Below are positions 26,238 through 34,752 of a stretch of DNA of 64,000 nucleotides, in pieces. The stretch spans positions 434,001-498,000 of the forward strand of contig NC_013522.1 of the NCBI RefSeq assembly GCF_000024905.1. Direction: 5' to 3'. Every line of letters starts with the position of its first letter. The stretch's first letter is position 1. Source of the stretch: Thermanaerovibrio acidaminovorans DSM 6589 (GTDB taxonomy: Bacteria > Synergistota > Synergistia > Synergistales > Synergistaceae). The notes below the pieces were generated by a model that was not told where the DNA came from, did no database searches, and saw only the letters and a list, made by a program, of their open reading frames with translations. The position numbers and the translations under genes are program-made.

Positions 26238-28805
26238 ATGTACGTGTTCAAGGTCAACGGAGTGGAGCATCAGGAGGAGCGGGACAGGAACCTCTTGGAG
26301 TATCTGAGGAAGGAGCTTCAGATAACCTCCGCCAAGGAGGGCTGCGGCGAGGGGGCCTGCGGAACCTGCATGGTGTTGGTGGACGGGAAGAAGCACCGGG
26401 CGTGCCTCCTCAAGCTCTCCCAGCTGGACGGCAAGGAGGTAATCACCGTGGAGGGCCTGTCCGAGCGGGAGAAGCAGGTCTATACCTGGGCCTTCGCCAG
26501 CACCGGGGCGGTCCAGTGCGGCTTCTGCATCCCCGGCATGGTGATAAGCGCCAAGGCCCTGCTGGATCAGAACCTGAACCCCACCAGGAAGGATATCAAG
26601 GAGGCCATAAGGGGCAACATATGCCGCTGCACCGGCTACGTTAAGATCGAGGACGCCATCGAGAAGGCCGCCTGGGCCTTCCGGGAGAACTACGTGCCGG
26701 TGGAGGAGGACAGGGCCTGGAAGGTTGGTGAGGCCATGCCCCGGGTTGACGCCAAGGACAAGGTGCTGGGGGTGGCCAAGTTCGTGGACGACCTGTCCCT
26801 GCCGGGCATGCTCTACGGGGCGGTGCTCCGCTCTCCGGTCCCCCGGGGGCTGGTGAAGAAGATCGACGTCTCCGAGGCCAAGGCCATGGAAGGGGTCGAG
26901 GCGGTCATAACCTGGAGAGACATCCCGGGCAAGAGGATCGTGGGACACCTGGTACAGGACTGGCCGGTCCTGGTGGCGGAGGGGGAGGAGACCCGCTATG
27001 TGGGGGATGCCCTGGCGCTGGTGGCCGCCCGGGACGTGCACATCGCCCGGGAGGCGGTGAAGCGCATAAAGGTGGATATAGAGGAGCTCAAGCCCCTGCT
27101 TACCCCCGAGGAGGCCCTGGCCCCTGATGCGCCTAAGATCCATCCCTGGGGCAACAAGGTGGAGGTCAAGACCCACGTGAAGCGGGGCGACGTGGACGAG
27201 GCGCTGGCCAAGTCCGCCCACGTGGTGACCCGGGTCTACAAGACCCAGCGGGTGGACCACGCCTTCATGGAGCCCGAGTCCGCCCTGGCGGAGGTGGTGG
27301 ACGACGGGATAGTGGTATACACCGGCGGCCAGGGGGTCTACGACGAGAACCGGCAGATAAGCGCCATGCTGGGCATCCCCGCTGAAAAGGTGCGCTGCAT
27401 CACCGCCATGGTAGGTGGCGGTTTCGGCGGCAAGGAGGACATGTCGGTGCAGCATCATGCGGCCCTGATGGCGTGGATCACCAAGAAGCCCGTTAAGCTC
27501 ACCTGGACCAGGGAGGAGAGCCTCAGGGTCCATCCCAAGCGGCACCCCATGACCATCGAGATAACCTCCGGCTGCGACGAGGAGGGACGCCTAACCGCCC
27601 ACAGGATCCGCATAACTTCCGATACCGGGGCCTACTCGTCCCTGGGCGGTCCGGTCCTTCAGAGGGCTTGCACCCACGCGGGCGGTCCCTACAAGGTGCC
27701 CAACATAGACATAGAGGGAGTTGGGGTTTACACCAACAACCCCCCCTGCGGCGCCTTCCGGGGCTTCGGGGTGACCCAGTCCGCCTTCGCGGTGGAGGGC
27801 AACCTCAACCTTCTGGCGGAGAAGGTGGGCATTTCTTACTGGGAGATTCGCTGGCGGAACGCCATAGAGCCCGGGGACGTGATGAGCAATGGCCAGATCG
27901 CTGGTCCCGATGTGCGTTTGAAAGAGACGCTGATGGCCGCCAAGGAGGCCTTCGAGTCAAGCCCCTACGCGGGGATAGCCTGCGGCATGAAGAACAGCGG
28001 CCTGGGCGTGGGGGTTCCCGACGTGTCCCGGGTTAGGCTGGAGGTCCGCAACGGGGTGGTCCACATCTACACCAGCGCGGCCTGCATGGGGCAGGGCATA
28101 GCCACCATGACCACCCAGATAGTTAGCCACGTGACCGGGCTTCCGGTCTCGAAGATCAAGCACATGCCGGCGGACACCAAGCTGACCCCCGACGCGGGGA
28201 CCAGCACCGCATCCCGTCAGACGGTCTTCACCGGTGAGGCCACCAGGAGGTGCGCGGAGCTCCTGAGGCAGGATCTATTGGATGCGGGTTCCCTGGAGGC
28301 CCTGGAGGGGAAGGACTATTACCAGGAGTTCGATTTCAAGAGTGATCCCATGGGGTCCGACAAGCCCAATCCGGTGAGCCACATAGCCTATGGCTACGCC
28401 ACCCACGTGGTGATCCTTAACCAGGAGGGCAAGCTGGAGAGGTACGTGGCCTGTCACGATTCGGGGCAGCCTATAAACATCAAGTCCATGGAGGGCCAGA
28501 TCGAGGGCGGCGTAGTGATGGGAATGGGATACGCCCTCACCGAGGAGTTCCCCACCCCCGGAGGCTACCCGGTGAAGAAGTACGGCACCCTGGGGCTCTG
28601 GAGGGCCACCGACGTGCCCCCCATAGAGGTGAAGCTGTGCTATGCCAAGGGCGGGGATGTGGTTTTCGGCGCTAAGGGTGTCGGGGAGATCTCCCTGGTC
28701 CCTCCCGCTCCGGCCATAGCCCTGGCCTACAAGCGGTTCGACGGGGTTGAGAGGACCGAGCTGCCCCTGGTTGGAACTCCCTACGATAAGAGGAAGCAGG
28801 CTTAA
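26238..28805 (+). CDS. xdhD: XdhD-type molybdenum hydroxylase: fused [2Fe-2S] and molybdopterin domains
   Basis: An 855-residue fusion. Residues 1-150 are the double [2Fe-2S] domain (CGEGACGTCMVLVDG, CGFCIPGM, NICRCTGYV). The rest is the Mo-binding large subunit, with VGGGFGGKEDMS, CGAFRGFGVTQ and GAKGVGEISLVPPAP (catalytic Glu). The same order of domains is found in E. coli XdhD, a member of the urate gene cluster. It needs a separate FAD partner, possibly the protein at 31140 or the subunit at 3761. Reductive dehydroxylation of urate to xanthine or the reverse is a reasonable inference. Confidence 0.9.
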   Translation: MYVFKVNGVEHQEERDRNLLEYLRKELQITSAKEGCGEGACGTCMVLVDGKKHRACLLKLSQLDGKEVITVEGLSEREKQVYTWAFASTGAVQCGFCIPGMVISAKALLDQNLNPTRKDIKEAIRGNICRCTGYVKIEDAIEKAAWAFRENYVPVEEDRAWKVGEAMPRVDAKDKVLGVAKFVDDLSLPGMLYGAVLRSPVPRGLVKKIDVSEAKAMEGVEAVITWRDIPGKRIVGHLVQDWPVLVAEGEETRYVGDALALVAARDVHIAREAVKRIKVDIEELKPLLTPEEALAPDAPKIHPWGNKVEVKTHVKRGDVDEALAKSAHVVTRVYKTQRVDHAFMEPESALAEVVDDGIVVYTGGQGVYDENRQISAMLGIPAEKVRCITAMVGGGFGGKEDMSVQHHAALMAWITKKPVKLTWTREESLRVHPKRHPMTIEITSGCDEEGRLTAHRIRITSDTGAYSSLGGPVLQRACTHAGGPYKVPNIDIEGVGVYTNNPPCGAFRGFGVTQSAFAVEGNLNLLAEKVGISYWEIRWRNAIEPGDVMSNGQIAGPDVRLKETLMAAKEAFESSPYAGIACGMKNSGLGVGVPDVSRVRLEVRNGVVHIYTSAACMGQGIATMTTQIVSHVTGLPVSKIKHMPADTKLTPDAGTSTASRQTVFTGEATRRCAELLRQDLLDAGSLEALEGKDYYQEFDFKSDPMGSDKPNPVSHIAYGYATHVVILNQEGKLERYVACHDSGQPINIKSMEGQIEGGVVMGMGYALTEEFPTPGGYPVKKYGTLGLWRATDVPPIEVKLCYAKGGDVVFGAKGVGEISLVPPAPAIALAYKRFDGVERTELPLVGTPYDKRKQA

Positions 28806-28809
28806 GGAG

Positions 28810-28835
28810 GGGGCCCGGGGAACCTCCCGGGCCCC
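28810..28835. repeat. Perfect intercistronic hairpin between hydroxylase genes
   Basis: GGGGCCCGGG and CCCGGGCCCC (10-bp arms, 6-base loop) begin 5 bases after the xdhD stop. There is no T-tract, so a role in mRNA processing or differential stability between the two Mo-subunit genes is more likely than termination. Confidence 0.55.
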
Positions 28836-28865
28836 ATATGAGCACCTTCGGGAGGGGATCTTGAG

Positions 28866-31127
28866 ATGAAGTGCAAGGTTGTTGGGACCTCGGTACCGCG
28901 GAAGGATGGCATCGAGAAGGCCACCGGGAAGGCTCCGTTCGTGGCGGACATGCGGGTGCCCGGCTGCTGGGAGGGGGCGGTGATAGGCTCCCCGGTGCCT
29001 CACGGGATACTCAAGGGCTTTGAGAAGGACCCGTCATTCGACTGGTCGAAGGTGGTGTTCCTCACCGCCAAGGACCTGAAGGGGAAGAATTTCGTCCACA
29101 TGATCCGGGACGACTTCCCCATCCTGGCCGAGGAGCGGATCACCTACGCCACCCAGGGGCTGGCTTTGGTGGCCGCCCCGGACGAGGAGACCCTGAAGGG
29201 GGCCCTCAAGGCGGTGAAGCCCATAATAGAGCCCCTCACCCCGGTGCTCTCCATCGAGGACTCCCTGACCAAGGTGGCGGTCATCTGGGGGGAGGACAAC
29301 ATCCTGGACGAGTACCGGATCGACCGGGGGGACCTGGAGAAGGGCTTCGCCGAGGCGGACCTGATCGTGGAGGGCACCTATCGGACCGGTCTCCACGAGC
29401 ACGTTTACCTGGAGACCCAGGGCATGATGGCCATTCCCAAGGAGGACGGCACCCTGGAGGTGGTGGGCTCCATGCAGTGCCCCTACTACGTGCACGGTGC
29501 CCTGGTCCAGTCCCTGGGCTGGGAGCCCGAGAGGGTAAGGGTGCGCCAGGCTGCCACCGGCGGTGGCTTTGGCGGCAAGGAGGACTTCCCCTCCGCCATA
29601 GCCCTGTGGGTGGCCAACCTGTCCCTGGCCAGTGGCAAGCCGGTGAGGCTCATCTACGACAGGTCCGATGACCTGAAGGGCACCCCCAAGCGGCACCCCT
29701 CCAGGACCAGGATCAAGGCGGGGGTCAAGAAGGACGGGACCCTGACGGCCCTTCAGATAGAGTTCATCCTGGACGGCGGGGCCTTCACCACCATGAGCCG
29801 GGTGGTTCTCCAGCGGGGAACCCTGCACGCTCACGGGTGTTATCGGGTGCCCAACGTGTCCATCCACTCCATGGCGGTGGCCACCAACATGGTCCCCAGC
29901 GGGGCCTATCGAGGTTTCGGTGCTCCCCAGTCCCTGTTTGCAATCGAGAGGCACATGGACAAGATAGCGGACTTGTTGGGCATGGACCCCCTTGATGTGA
30001 GGCTCAAGAACGTGCTCAAGGCCGGGGACTACATGCCCTGCGGCCAGGAGCTCAAGTTGCCGGTCTTCGCCGAGGATGTGCTCCTCAAGGCAGCGGAGCT
30101 GTCGGACTACCGGCGCAAGAGGGCGGAGTACGCCAAGGGGACCGGTCGGGTGCGCAGGGGAATTGGGATCAGCTTGGCCATGCACGGCGGGGGCTTCACC
30201 GGGGCTGGGGAGACCAACATGGGCACGATGGTCAAGATCGACTTCGACGGGGAGCGGTTCAACGTCCACGCCAGCAGCACCGACATGGGTCAGGGCATAG
30301 CCACCGTTCACCCCATGATCGCCGCCGAGGCCCTGCACGTGCCCTACGATGTGGTGTTCAGCCCCAGGCCGGACACCAGCGTTACCCCCAACAGCGGCCC
30401 CACCGTGGCGTCCAGGAGCACCATGTACGTTGGTCGGGTGGTCCAGGAGGCGGCAAAGAACGTCATCGCCGAGCTGGGGGATTTCCTGAAGGCCAAACAC
30501 GGCCAGGCCACCTTCTCCGATGGCTTCTTTGAGACCCCCAACGGAAGGTTCTCCGTCCTGGAGGCCGCCAAGGCCTGCTTCGGCGAGAGGGGAGAGTTCA
30601 AGGTGCTGGGCACCCTGCCGCCGGGCTGCACCGGCGAGTGGGATCAGGATGCCTTCCGGGGAGAGGCCTACAAGGACTACTCCTGGATCGCCCAGGCCAT
30701 AGAGGTGGAGGTGGACACGGACACCTTCGAGGTCCAGCCGGTTAAGGCTACCGTGGTGGCGGAGATAGGCAAGGCGGTGCACCCGGTCCTGGTGGAGGGG
30801 CAGGTTCATGGCGGGCTCCTTCAGGCCATAGGCTGGAGCCACATAGAGGACATGACCCTCACTTCCGAGGGGCACATATCGGCGGAGCACCTGAACGCCT
30901 ATCTGATCCCCACCACCATCGACACCCCAGAGTGGAACGTCGAGATTTTGGAGCCCGCCACCTGTCAAGTGGGTCCCCATGGTGCCAAGGGCCTTGGGGA
31001 GTTGCCCATGGATGGAGGGGCTCCTGCCTTCGTGGCGGCGGTCCAAAGCGCGGTTGGGGTGTTCGGTACCGAGGTGCCGCTGACCGGGGAGAAGCTTTTC
31101 AAGCTCCTTGAGGAGAAGGGCTGCTAG
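28866..31127 (+). CDS. Molybdenum hydroxylase molybdopterin-binding subunit, second set
   Basis: A 753-residue large subunit without a [2Fe-2S] domain. Signatures are TGGGFGGKEDFPSA, SGAYRGFGAPQSL, TDMGQGIATVHP and the catalytic Glu in GAKGLGELPMDGG. ATG 28866 follows GGGAGGGGATC. The next gene supplies both [2Fe-2S] and FAD domains, so these two can form a complete heterodimeric enzyme like the XdhA/XdhB organisation of Rhodobacter. The substrate is a purine or related N-heterocycle by context. Confidence 0.9.
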   Translation: MKCKVVGTSVPRKDGIEKATGKAPFVADMRVPGCWEGAVIGSPVPHGILKGFEKDPSFDWSKVVFLTAKDLKGKNFVHMIRDDFPILAEERITYATQGLALVAAPDEETLKGALKAVKPIIEPLTPVLSIEDSLTKVAVIWGEDNILDEYRIDRGDLEKGFAEADLIVEGTYRTGLHEHVYLETQGMMAIPKEDGTLEVVGSMQCPYYVHGALVQSLGWEPERVRVRQAATGGGFGGKEDFPSAIALWVANLSLASGKPVRLIYDRSDDLKGTPKRHPSRTRIKAGVKKDGTLTALQIEFILDGGAFTTMSRVVLQRGTLHAHGCYRVPNVSIHSMAVATNMVPSGAYRGFGAPQSLFAIERHMDKIADLLGMDPLDVRLKNVLKAGDYMPCGQELKLPVFAEDVLLKAAELSDYRRKRAEYAKGTGRVRRGIGISLAMHGGGFTGAGETNMGTMVKIDFDGERFNVHASSTDMGQGIATVHPMIAAEALHVPYDVVFSPRPDTSVTPNSGPTVASRSTMYVGRVVQEAAKNVIAELGDFLKAKHGQATFSDGFFETPNGRFSVLEAAKACFGERGEFKVLGTLPPGCTGEWDQDAFRGEAYKDYSWIAQAIEVEVDTDTFEVQPVKATVVAEIGKAVHPVLVEGQVHGGLLQAIGWSHIEDMTLTSEGHISAEHLNAYLIPTTIDTPEWNVEILEPATCQVGPHGAKGLGELPMDGGAPAFVAAVQSAVGVFGTEVPLTGEKLFKLLEEKGC

Positions 31128-31139
31128 GAGGTTAAGGCC

Positions 31140-32492
31140 ATGAGGATACAGATGACCGTAAACGGCAAGGTGATGGAGGCGGATGTTCACCCCCTGCGAC
31201 CCCTGCTTCGGGTCCTCCGGGAGGACCTGGGGCTCACGGGCACCAAGGAGGGGTGCGGCGAGGGTGAGTGTGGTGCCTGCTCCATAATGATGGACGGGCT
31301 GCTGGTGAACGCCTGTTGTGTCCCCGCCATCCAGGCGGCGGGCAGCGAGATATTCACCATAGAGGGTCTTGGGGACGACGCCAACCCGGACCAGCTCCAG
31401 GTGTCCTTTGTGGACGAGGGGGCGGTCCACTGCGGCTTCTGTACCCCGGGGATGATCATGGCCTCCCGGGCCCTGCTGGAGGAGGTGCCGGAGCCCACCC
31501 TGGACCAGGTCCGGGTGGCCCTGTCGGGGAACCTGTGCCGCTGCACCGGCTACGAGAAGATCTACCGGGCGGTGGACAAGGCGGTCAAGCTGGGCTACAC
31601 CAAGACCTTCAAGCCCAGGACCAACCGGTGCGACAAGCGGGAGCCCCAGTTCTCCAAAGAGGAGGAGGGCAGGTACTTCTCCCCCAGGAGCCTCAGCGAG
31701 GCCCTGAATGTGCTGGCGGAGCACCCGGATTGCAGGTTGCTGGCGGGGGGCACAGACATACTGCCGGACATCAAGAACGGCAAGGGGGAGCCCCGCAAGG
31801 TGCTGAACCTATTCGGCGTGCCGGAGCTCCACGGGGTGGAGCTGGAGGGGGACGTGATCCGCATCAAGGCCTGCACCACCAACGGGGAGATAATACGCAG
31901 CTCCCTCTGCAGGGAGCACCTGCCGGCCCTGGTGGAGGCCTCCGCCAGGAGCGGCGCCCCGGCCATCCAGAACCGGGCCACCGTGGGAGGCAACTTGGCC
32001 AACGCCTCCGGGGCGGCGGACCTGCCGGTGATCCTCCTGGCCCTGGATGCCCGGGTGCGCCTCGCCTCCGCCAAGGGAACCAGGACCATGACCCTTAAGG
32101 AGTTCATGCCCAGCTACAGGAAGAACGCCTGTGAGGCGGGGGAGATCCTGGAGTCCATCGAGATCCCCGTGCCCGCCAGGGGGTCCAGGCAGCGCTACTT
32201 CAAGAGGGGGTCCCGCAAGGCCCTGACCCTCTCTCGGGTGAGCCTGGCCATGTACCTGGAGGAGGAGGACGGGGTGGTGAAGACCTTCCGTATGGCGGCG
32301 GGGAGCATGTCCCCCCTGCCCATGAGGCTTCACAAGACCGAGGAGGCGGTGATCGGAAAGCCCCTTTCCCAGGTGGTGGAGCTGGCCTCCAAGGCGGCCT
32401 ACGACGAGGTGAATCCCAGGAAGAGCCCCTCCTACCGGAAGAGGATAACCTCCAACCTGGTGCGCCGGTTCTTCGAGGAGCTTCAGGCCTAG
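31140..32492 (+). CDS. Fused [2Fe-2S]-FAD subunit of molybdenum hydroxylase
   Basis: A 450-residue fusion. Residues 1-155 hold both [2Fe-2S] clusters (CGEGECGACSIMMDG, CGFCTPGM, NLCRCTGYEK). Residues 175-450 are the FAD-binding domain, with LLAGGTDILPDIKNG and QNRATVGGNLANASGAAD. It begins 12 bases after the Mo subunit, so the pair forms one enzyme. The fusion differs from the separate FAD and FeS chains of the first set (3761-5108) and from the FeS-Mo fusion at 26238, showing three subunit designs within one island. Confidence 0.92.
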   Translation: MRIQMTVNGKVMEADVHPLRPLLRVLREDLGLTGTKEGCGEGECGACSIMMDGLLVNACCVPAIQAAGSEIFTIEGLGDDANPDQLQVSFVDEGAVHCGFCTPGMIMASRALLEEVPEPTLDQVRVALSGNLCRCTGYEKIYRAVDKAVKLGYTKTFKPRTNRCDKREPQFSKEEEGRYFSPRSLSEALNVLAEHPDCRLLAGGTDILPDIKNGKGEPRKVLNLFGVPELHGVELEGDVIRIKACTTNGEIIRSSLCREHLPALVEASARSGAPAIQNRATVGGNLANASGAADLPVILLALDARVRLASAKGTRTMTLKEFMPSYRKNACEAGEILESIEIPVPARGSRQRYFKRGSRKALTLSRVSLAMYLEEEDGVVKTFRMAAGSMSPLPMRLHKTEEAVIGKPLSQVVELASKAAYDEVNPRKSPSYRKRITSNLVRRFFEELQA

Positions 32493-32513
32493 GTAGGGTT
32501 GTATGGCACCGTG

Positions 32514-32540
32514 GGGCCGGGGCGGATGCCCCGGCCCTTT
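32514..32540. terminator. Terminator hairpin ending the purine island
   Basis: Perfect 10-bp arms GGGCCGGGGC and GCCCCGGCCC with a 4-base loop are followed by TTT. It lies between convergent genes (hydroxylase and acyltransferase). Confidence 0.65.
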
Positions 32541-32546
32541 GGCGTC

Positions 32547-33155
32547 TCAGCGCCCCTTGAGGGCCTCCGTCAGGCGGCGGAGAAGCATCTCCCTGGCCAC
32601 CTTCTGGTCCTGCCCCTCGAAGGCCTGGGGCCATATGGGGGGCAGGAACGTGACCCTGATCCGGTGGGGCTTAGGGAAGGATCCGGAGGGGGGCAGGGCC
32701 TCGAAGGCCCCCTCTATCCGGACCGGCACCACGGGCTTGCCGGTCTTGAGGGATAGTAGCGCCACCCCCCCCTCCAGGGGTAGCAGCTCCCCAGTGAGGC
32801 TCCGCCGTCCCTCGGGGAAGATGAGGAGGTCCTTGCCGGACTTAAGCAGCTCAACCGAGAGCTTTAGGACCGATGCGGCGCCGACCGCGTCCGACTGGGA
32901 GACCTTTATGGCCCCCAGGGCGGTTATGAGGAGGGCGAAGGGCTTGGATCTGAACAGCCCCTCCCAGGCGATGGCGGTTATCCTGCGGGGGAAGGCTACC
33001 CCCACCACCGGTGGGTCCAGGTAGCTGCAGTGGTTCGGGGCCAGGATCACGTTTGAGGCGGGCACGTTATCCAGCCCCTGGACCCGGAGGCGGTGGTAGG
33101 CGTGAAAGTAGATCCAGAGGAACGCTTTTGTCAGGTAGTATACCATGGTGCGCAA
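32547..33155 (-). CDS. plsC: 1-acyl-sn-glycerol-3-phosphate acyltransferase (PlsC family)
   Basis: A protein of about 202 residues with the acyltransferase motifs NHCSYLD (H....D catalytic pair) and FPEGRRS (glycerophosphate binding), plus a short N-terminal hydrophobic stretch. TTG 33155 is chosen because GGAGGTG lies 6 bases before it; the alternative GTG at 33164 is inside that site. It makes phosphatidic acid at the inner membrane. The gene is single and divergent from the DUF502 gene. Confidence 0.88.
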   Translation of the reverse strand: MRTMVYYLTKAFLWIYFHAYHRLRVQGLDNVPASNVILAPNHCSYLDPPVVGVAFPRRITAIAWEGLFRSKPFALLITALGAIKVSQSDAVGAASVLKLSVELLKSGKDLLIFPEGRRSLTGELLPLEGGVALLSLKTGKPVVPVRIEGAFEALPPSGSFPKPHRIRVTFLPPIWPQAFEGQDQKVAREMLLRRLTEALKGR

Positions 33156-33242
33156 GGGCAACACCTCCAGGGCCTTTTTAGGTGTAATATATGGGTGTGG
33201 ATAGGATTATAAAGCCTTAGTTTAGGCACGGGGGGATCCAAA

Positions 33243-33860
33243 TTGGATGGGGCGAACGGTTCTTCCAGGTCCTTTAGGCGTCTGCTGCTGAGGGTGAGGC
33301 TGGCCCTTTCTTCGCTGGTGAAGACCTTCGGGACCGGCCTTATGGTGTTCTTCCCGTTGATAGTCACCATCCTGGTCCTCAATTTCGTCTTCGCGTCGGT
33401 GGAGGCCATCCTGGTGTGGCTGTTTGGCCTGACCAACTCGGTGGAGGCCACCGCGGGGATAATGTTGGTCACCCTGGCGATCATATTCTACGGGGGCTAC
33501 AAGATAAGGCGCCAGGAGAAGTGGTTCATGTCCCGGGTGGACCGGTTCCTGGCGGCGCTTCCCGTGGTGGGATCCTGGTATAAGGTAATGCGGGACCTGG
33601 TGGACCGGCTCGCCGGCAAGGACCAGAAGGACATGTACCTTGGGGTGGTGGAGGTGCCGGTGGGAGAGGGGCACGTGCTGGCCTTCGTGACCCGGAGGGA
33701 CGTGATGCCTGACGGAACCGCCATGTTGACCCTATTCATGCCCACCAGCCCAAACCCCACGTCGGGGATAGTCATGTTCTTCCCGGAGGACAAGGTCAGG
33801 AAGTCCCACCTGTCGTCCGACGCGGCGTTCGCCAAGATAATATCCCTTGGGCTGAAGTGA
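33243..33860 (+). CDS. DUF502 membrane protein
   Basis: A 205-residue protein with two N-terminal hydrophobic segments (about residues 27-50, with FGTGLMVFFPLIVTILVLNF, and 62-85). A soluble C-terminal domain follows, with a late STSPNPTSG-like loop (MPTSPNPTSGIVMFFP) typical of DUF502 proteins. Function is unknown. The start is TTG 33243, preceded by GGGGGGATCC. The stop is followed by an AT-rich stretch leading to the Crp/Fnr regulator. Confidence 0.85.
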   Translation: MDGANGSSRSFRRLLLRVRLALSSLVKTFGTGLMVFFPLIVTILVLNFVFASVEAILVWLFGLTNSVEATAGIMLVTLAIIFYGGYKIRRQEKWFMSRVDRFLAALPVVGSWYKVMRDLVDRLAGKDQKDMYLGVVEVPVGEGHVLAFVTRRDVMPDGTAMLTLFMPTSPNPTSGIVMFFPEDKVRKSHLSSDAAFAKIISLGLK

Positions 33861-33955
33861 ACCGCCTCAGCTTGTGGTTTGAAGGGATCATATTTGGTTT
33901 CTGAACTTTAATTTCCATAGGGGTCGTCGGATTTTTAAGGAGATTGGCGCTCTTT

Positions 33956-33971
33956 TGTATCTGGTGATACA
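33956..33971. promoter_or_regulatory. Perfect palindrome TGTAT-N6-ATACA, candidate Crp/Fnr-type operator
   Basis: TGTATC TGGT GATACA has the 5-6-5 spacing of Crp/Fnr-family sites and lies 67 bases before the start of a Crp/Fnr-family regulator. Autoregulation is inferred from architecture and position only. Confidence 0.5.
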
Positions 33972-33978
33972 GATGATG

Positions 33979-34015
33979 GGCCCCGGGTTGTGTATATTTC
34001 TCACAACCCGGGGCC
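33979..34015. repeat. Long perfect hairpin upstream of the Crp/Fnr gene
   Basis: Arms of 14 bp (GGCCCCGGGTTGTG and its complement) with a 9-base loop are followed by TTGTTC. It ends 22 bases before the regulator's start codon. It could terminate upstream transcription or attenuate the regulator's own mRNA. Confidence 0.6.
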
Positions 34016-34037
34016 TTGTTCTACAGGAGGGGATCCT

Positions 34038-34727
34038 ATGGGGCGGTTTGACCTTTACGGTGATCTTTTCGATCCCGCCAGTCAGGGCAGGATGAGGGCC
34101 TTCTTCCTCAACGATGTGGCCCCCCTGGGGGTGATCCGGGACTATGCCCGGGGAACCTCGATAGATCACCTCTCCATGAGGGCATCCATGGGGGTGGTGG
34201 TGAGGGGCTGCGTGGCCAAGTCGCTGGTCAGCTACGGGGGAAGGGAGAAGCTCCTCTACTTTCTAAGGCCCGGGGAGGTCTTCGGCGAGATGGATCTCTT
34301 AGACGGGGGCTCTTTCCCCTTCGTGCTGCAGGCCCGTGAGAGGAGCTCCGTGTCCTTCGTGTCCAAGCGGGACGTGGAGGCCCTTCTGGACCGAAGGCCG
34401 GATCGATACGGGCTGTTCGTCCACAGCATGACCAGGAAGTTCAGGATAGTGTCCCTGCAGCTGGCCAACAGCGTTTTCAACGGATCGTTGGGACAGGTGG
34501 CGGAGGCGCTGCTCCGGCTGGCCTCCTGTTCGGACCCCTCTGGGGACGGTCCGGTTGTCCTTCGGCTCACCCAGCAGGAACTGGCATCGAACATAGGCTG
34601 TTCCAGGGTTGCGGTGGCCCGGGCCCTGAGGGAGCTTATTGAGATGGGGGTGATAGAGAGGCGGGGCAGGGAGATGGTCCTAAGGGACCTGGGAAGGCTC
34701 AGCGGGCTGAGGGATGGTGTGCGTTGA
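34038..34727 (+). CDS. Crp/Fnr-family transcriptional regulator
   Basis: A 229-residue protein. The N-terminal cyclic-nucleotide-binding-like beta-roll spans about residues 20-130, including GRLRPGEVFGEM-like LRPGEVFGEMDLLDGG. A dimer helix follows, then a winged HTH with RLTQQELASNIGCSRVAVAR. No N-terminal Cys cluster of the Fnr type is visible, so oxygen sensing through FeS is unlikely. ATG 34038 follows AGGAGGGGATCC. It directly precedes the DUF969-DUF979-pcp operon and may control it. Confidence 0.88.
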   Translation: MGRFDLYGDLFDPASQGRMRAFFLNDVAPLGVIRDYARGTSIDHLSMRASMGVVVRGCVAKSLVSYGGREKLLYFLRPGEVFGEMDLLDGGSFPFVLQARERSSVSFVSKRDVEALLDRRPDRYGLFVHSMTRKFRIVSLQLANSVFNGSLGQVAEALLRLASCSDPSGDGPVVLRLTQQELASNIGCSRVAVARALRELIEMGVIERRGREMVLRDLGRLSGLRDGVR

Positions 34728-34752
34728 ACCGTCAGATTGGAGGTGTTTGGCT

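Noticed and set aside
25809-27545. A 578-codon minus-strand frame opposite hyuA and xdhD
   Set aside because: Low-complexity His/Leu/Gly composition typical of antisense frames in GC-rich DNA; both + strand proteins have complete family motifs.
33888-34169. A 93-codon minus-strand frame across the Crp/Fnr leader
   Set aside because: It overlaps the palindrome, the hairpin and the start of a well-supported gene, and has no recognisable features.
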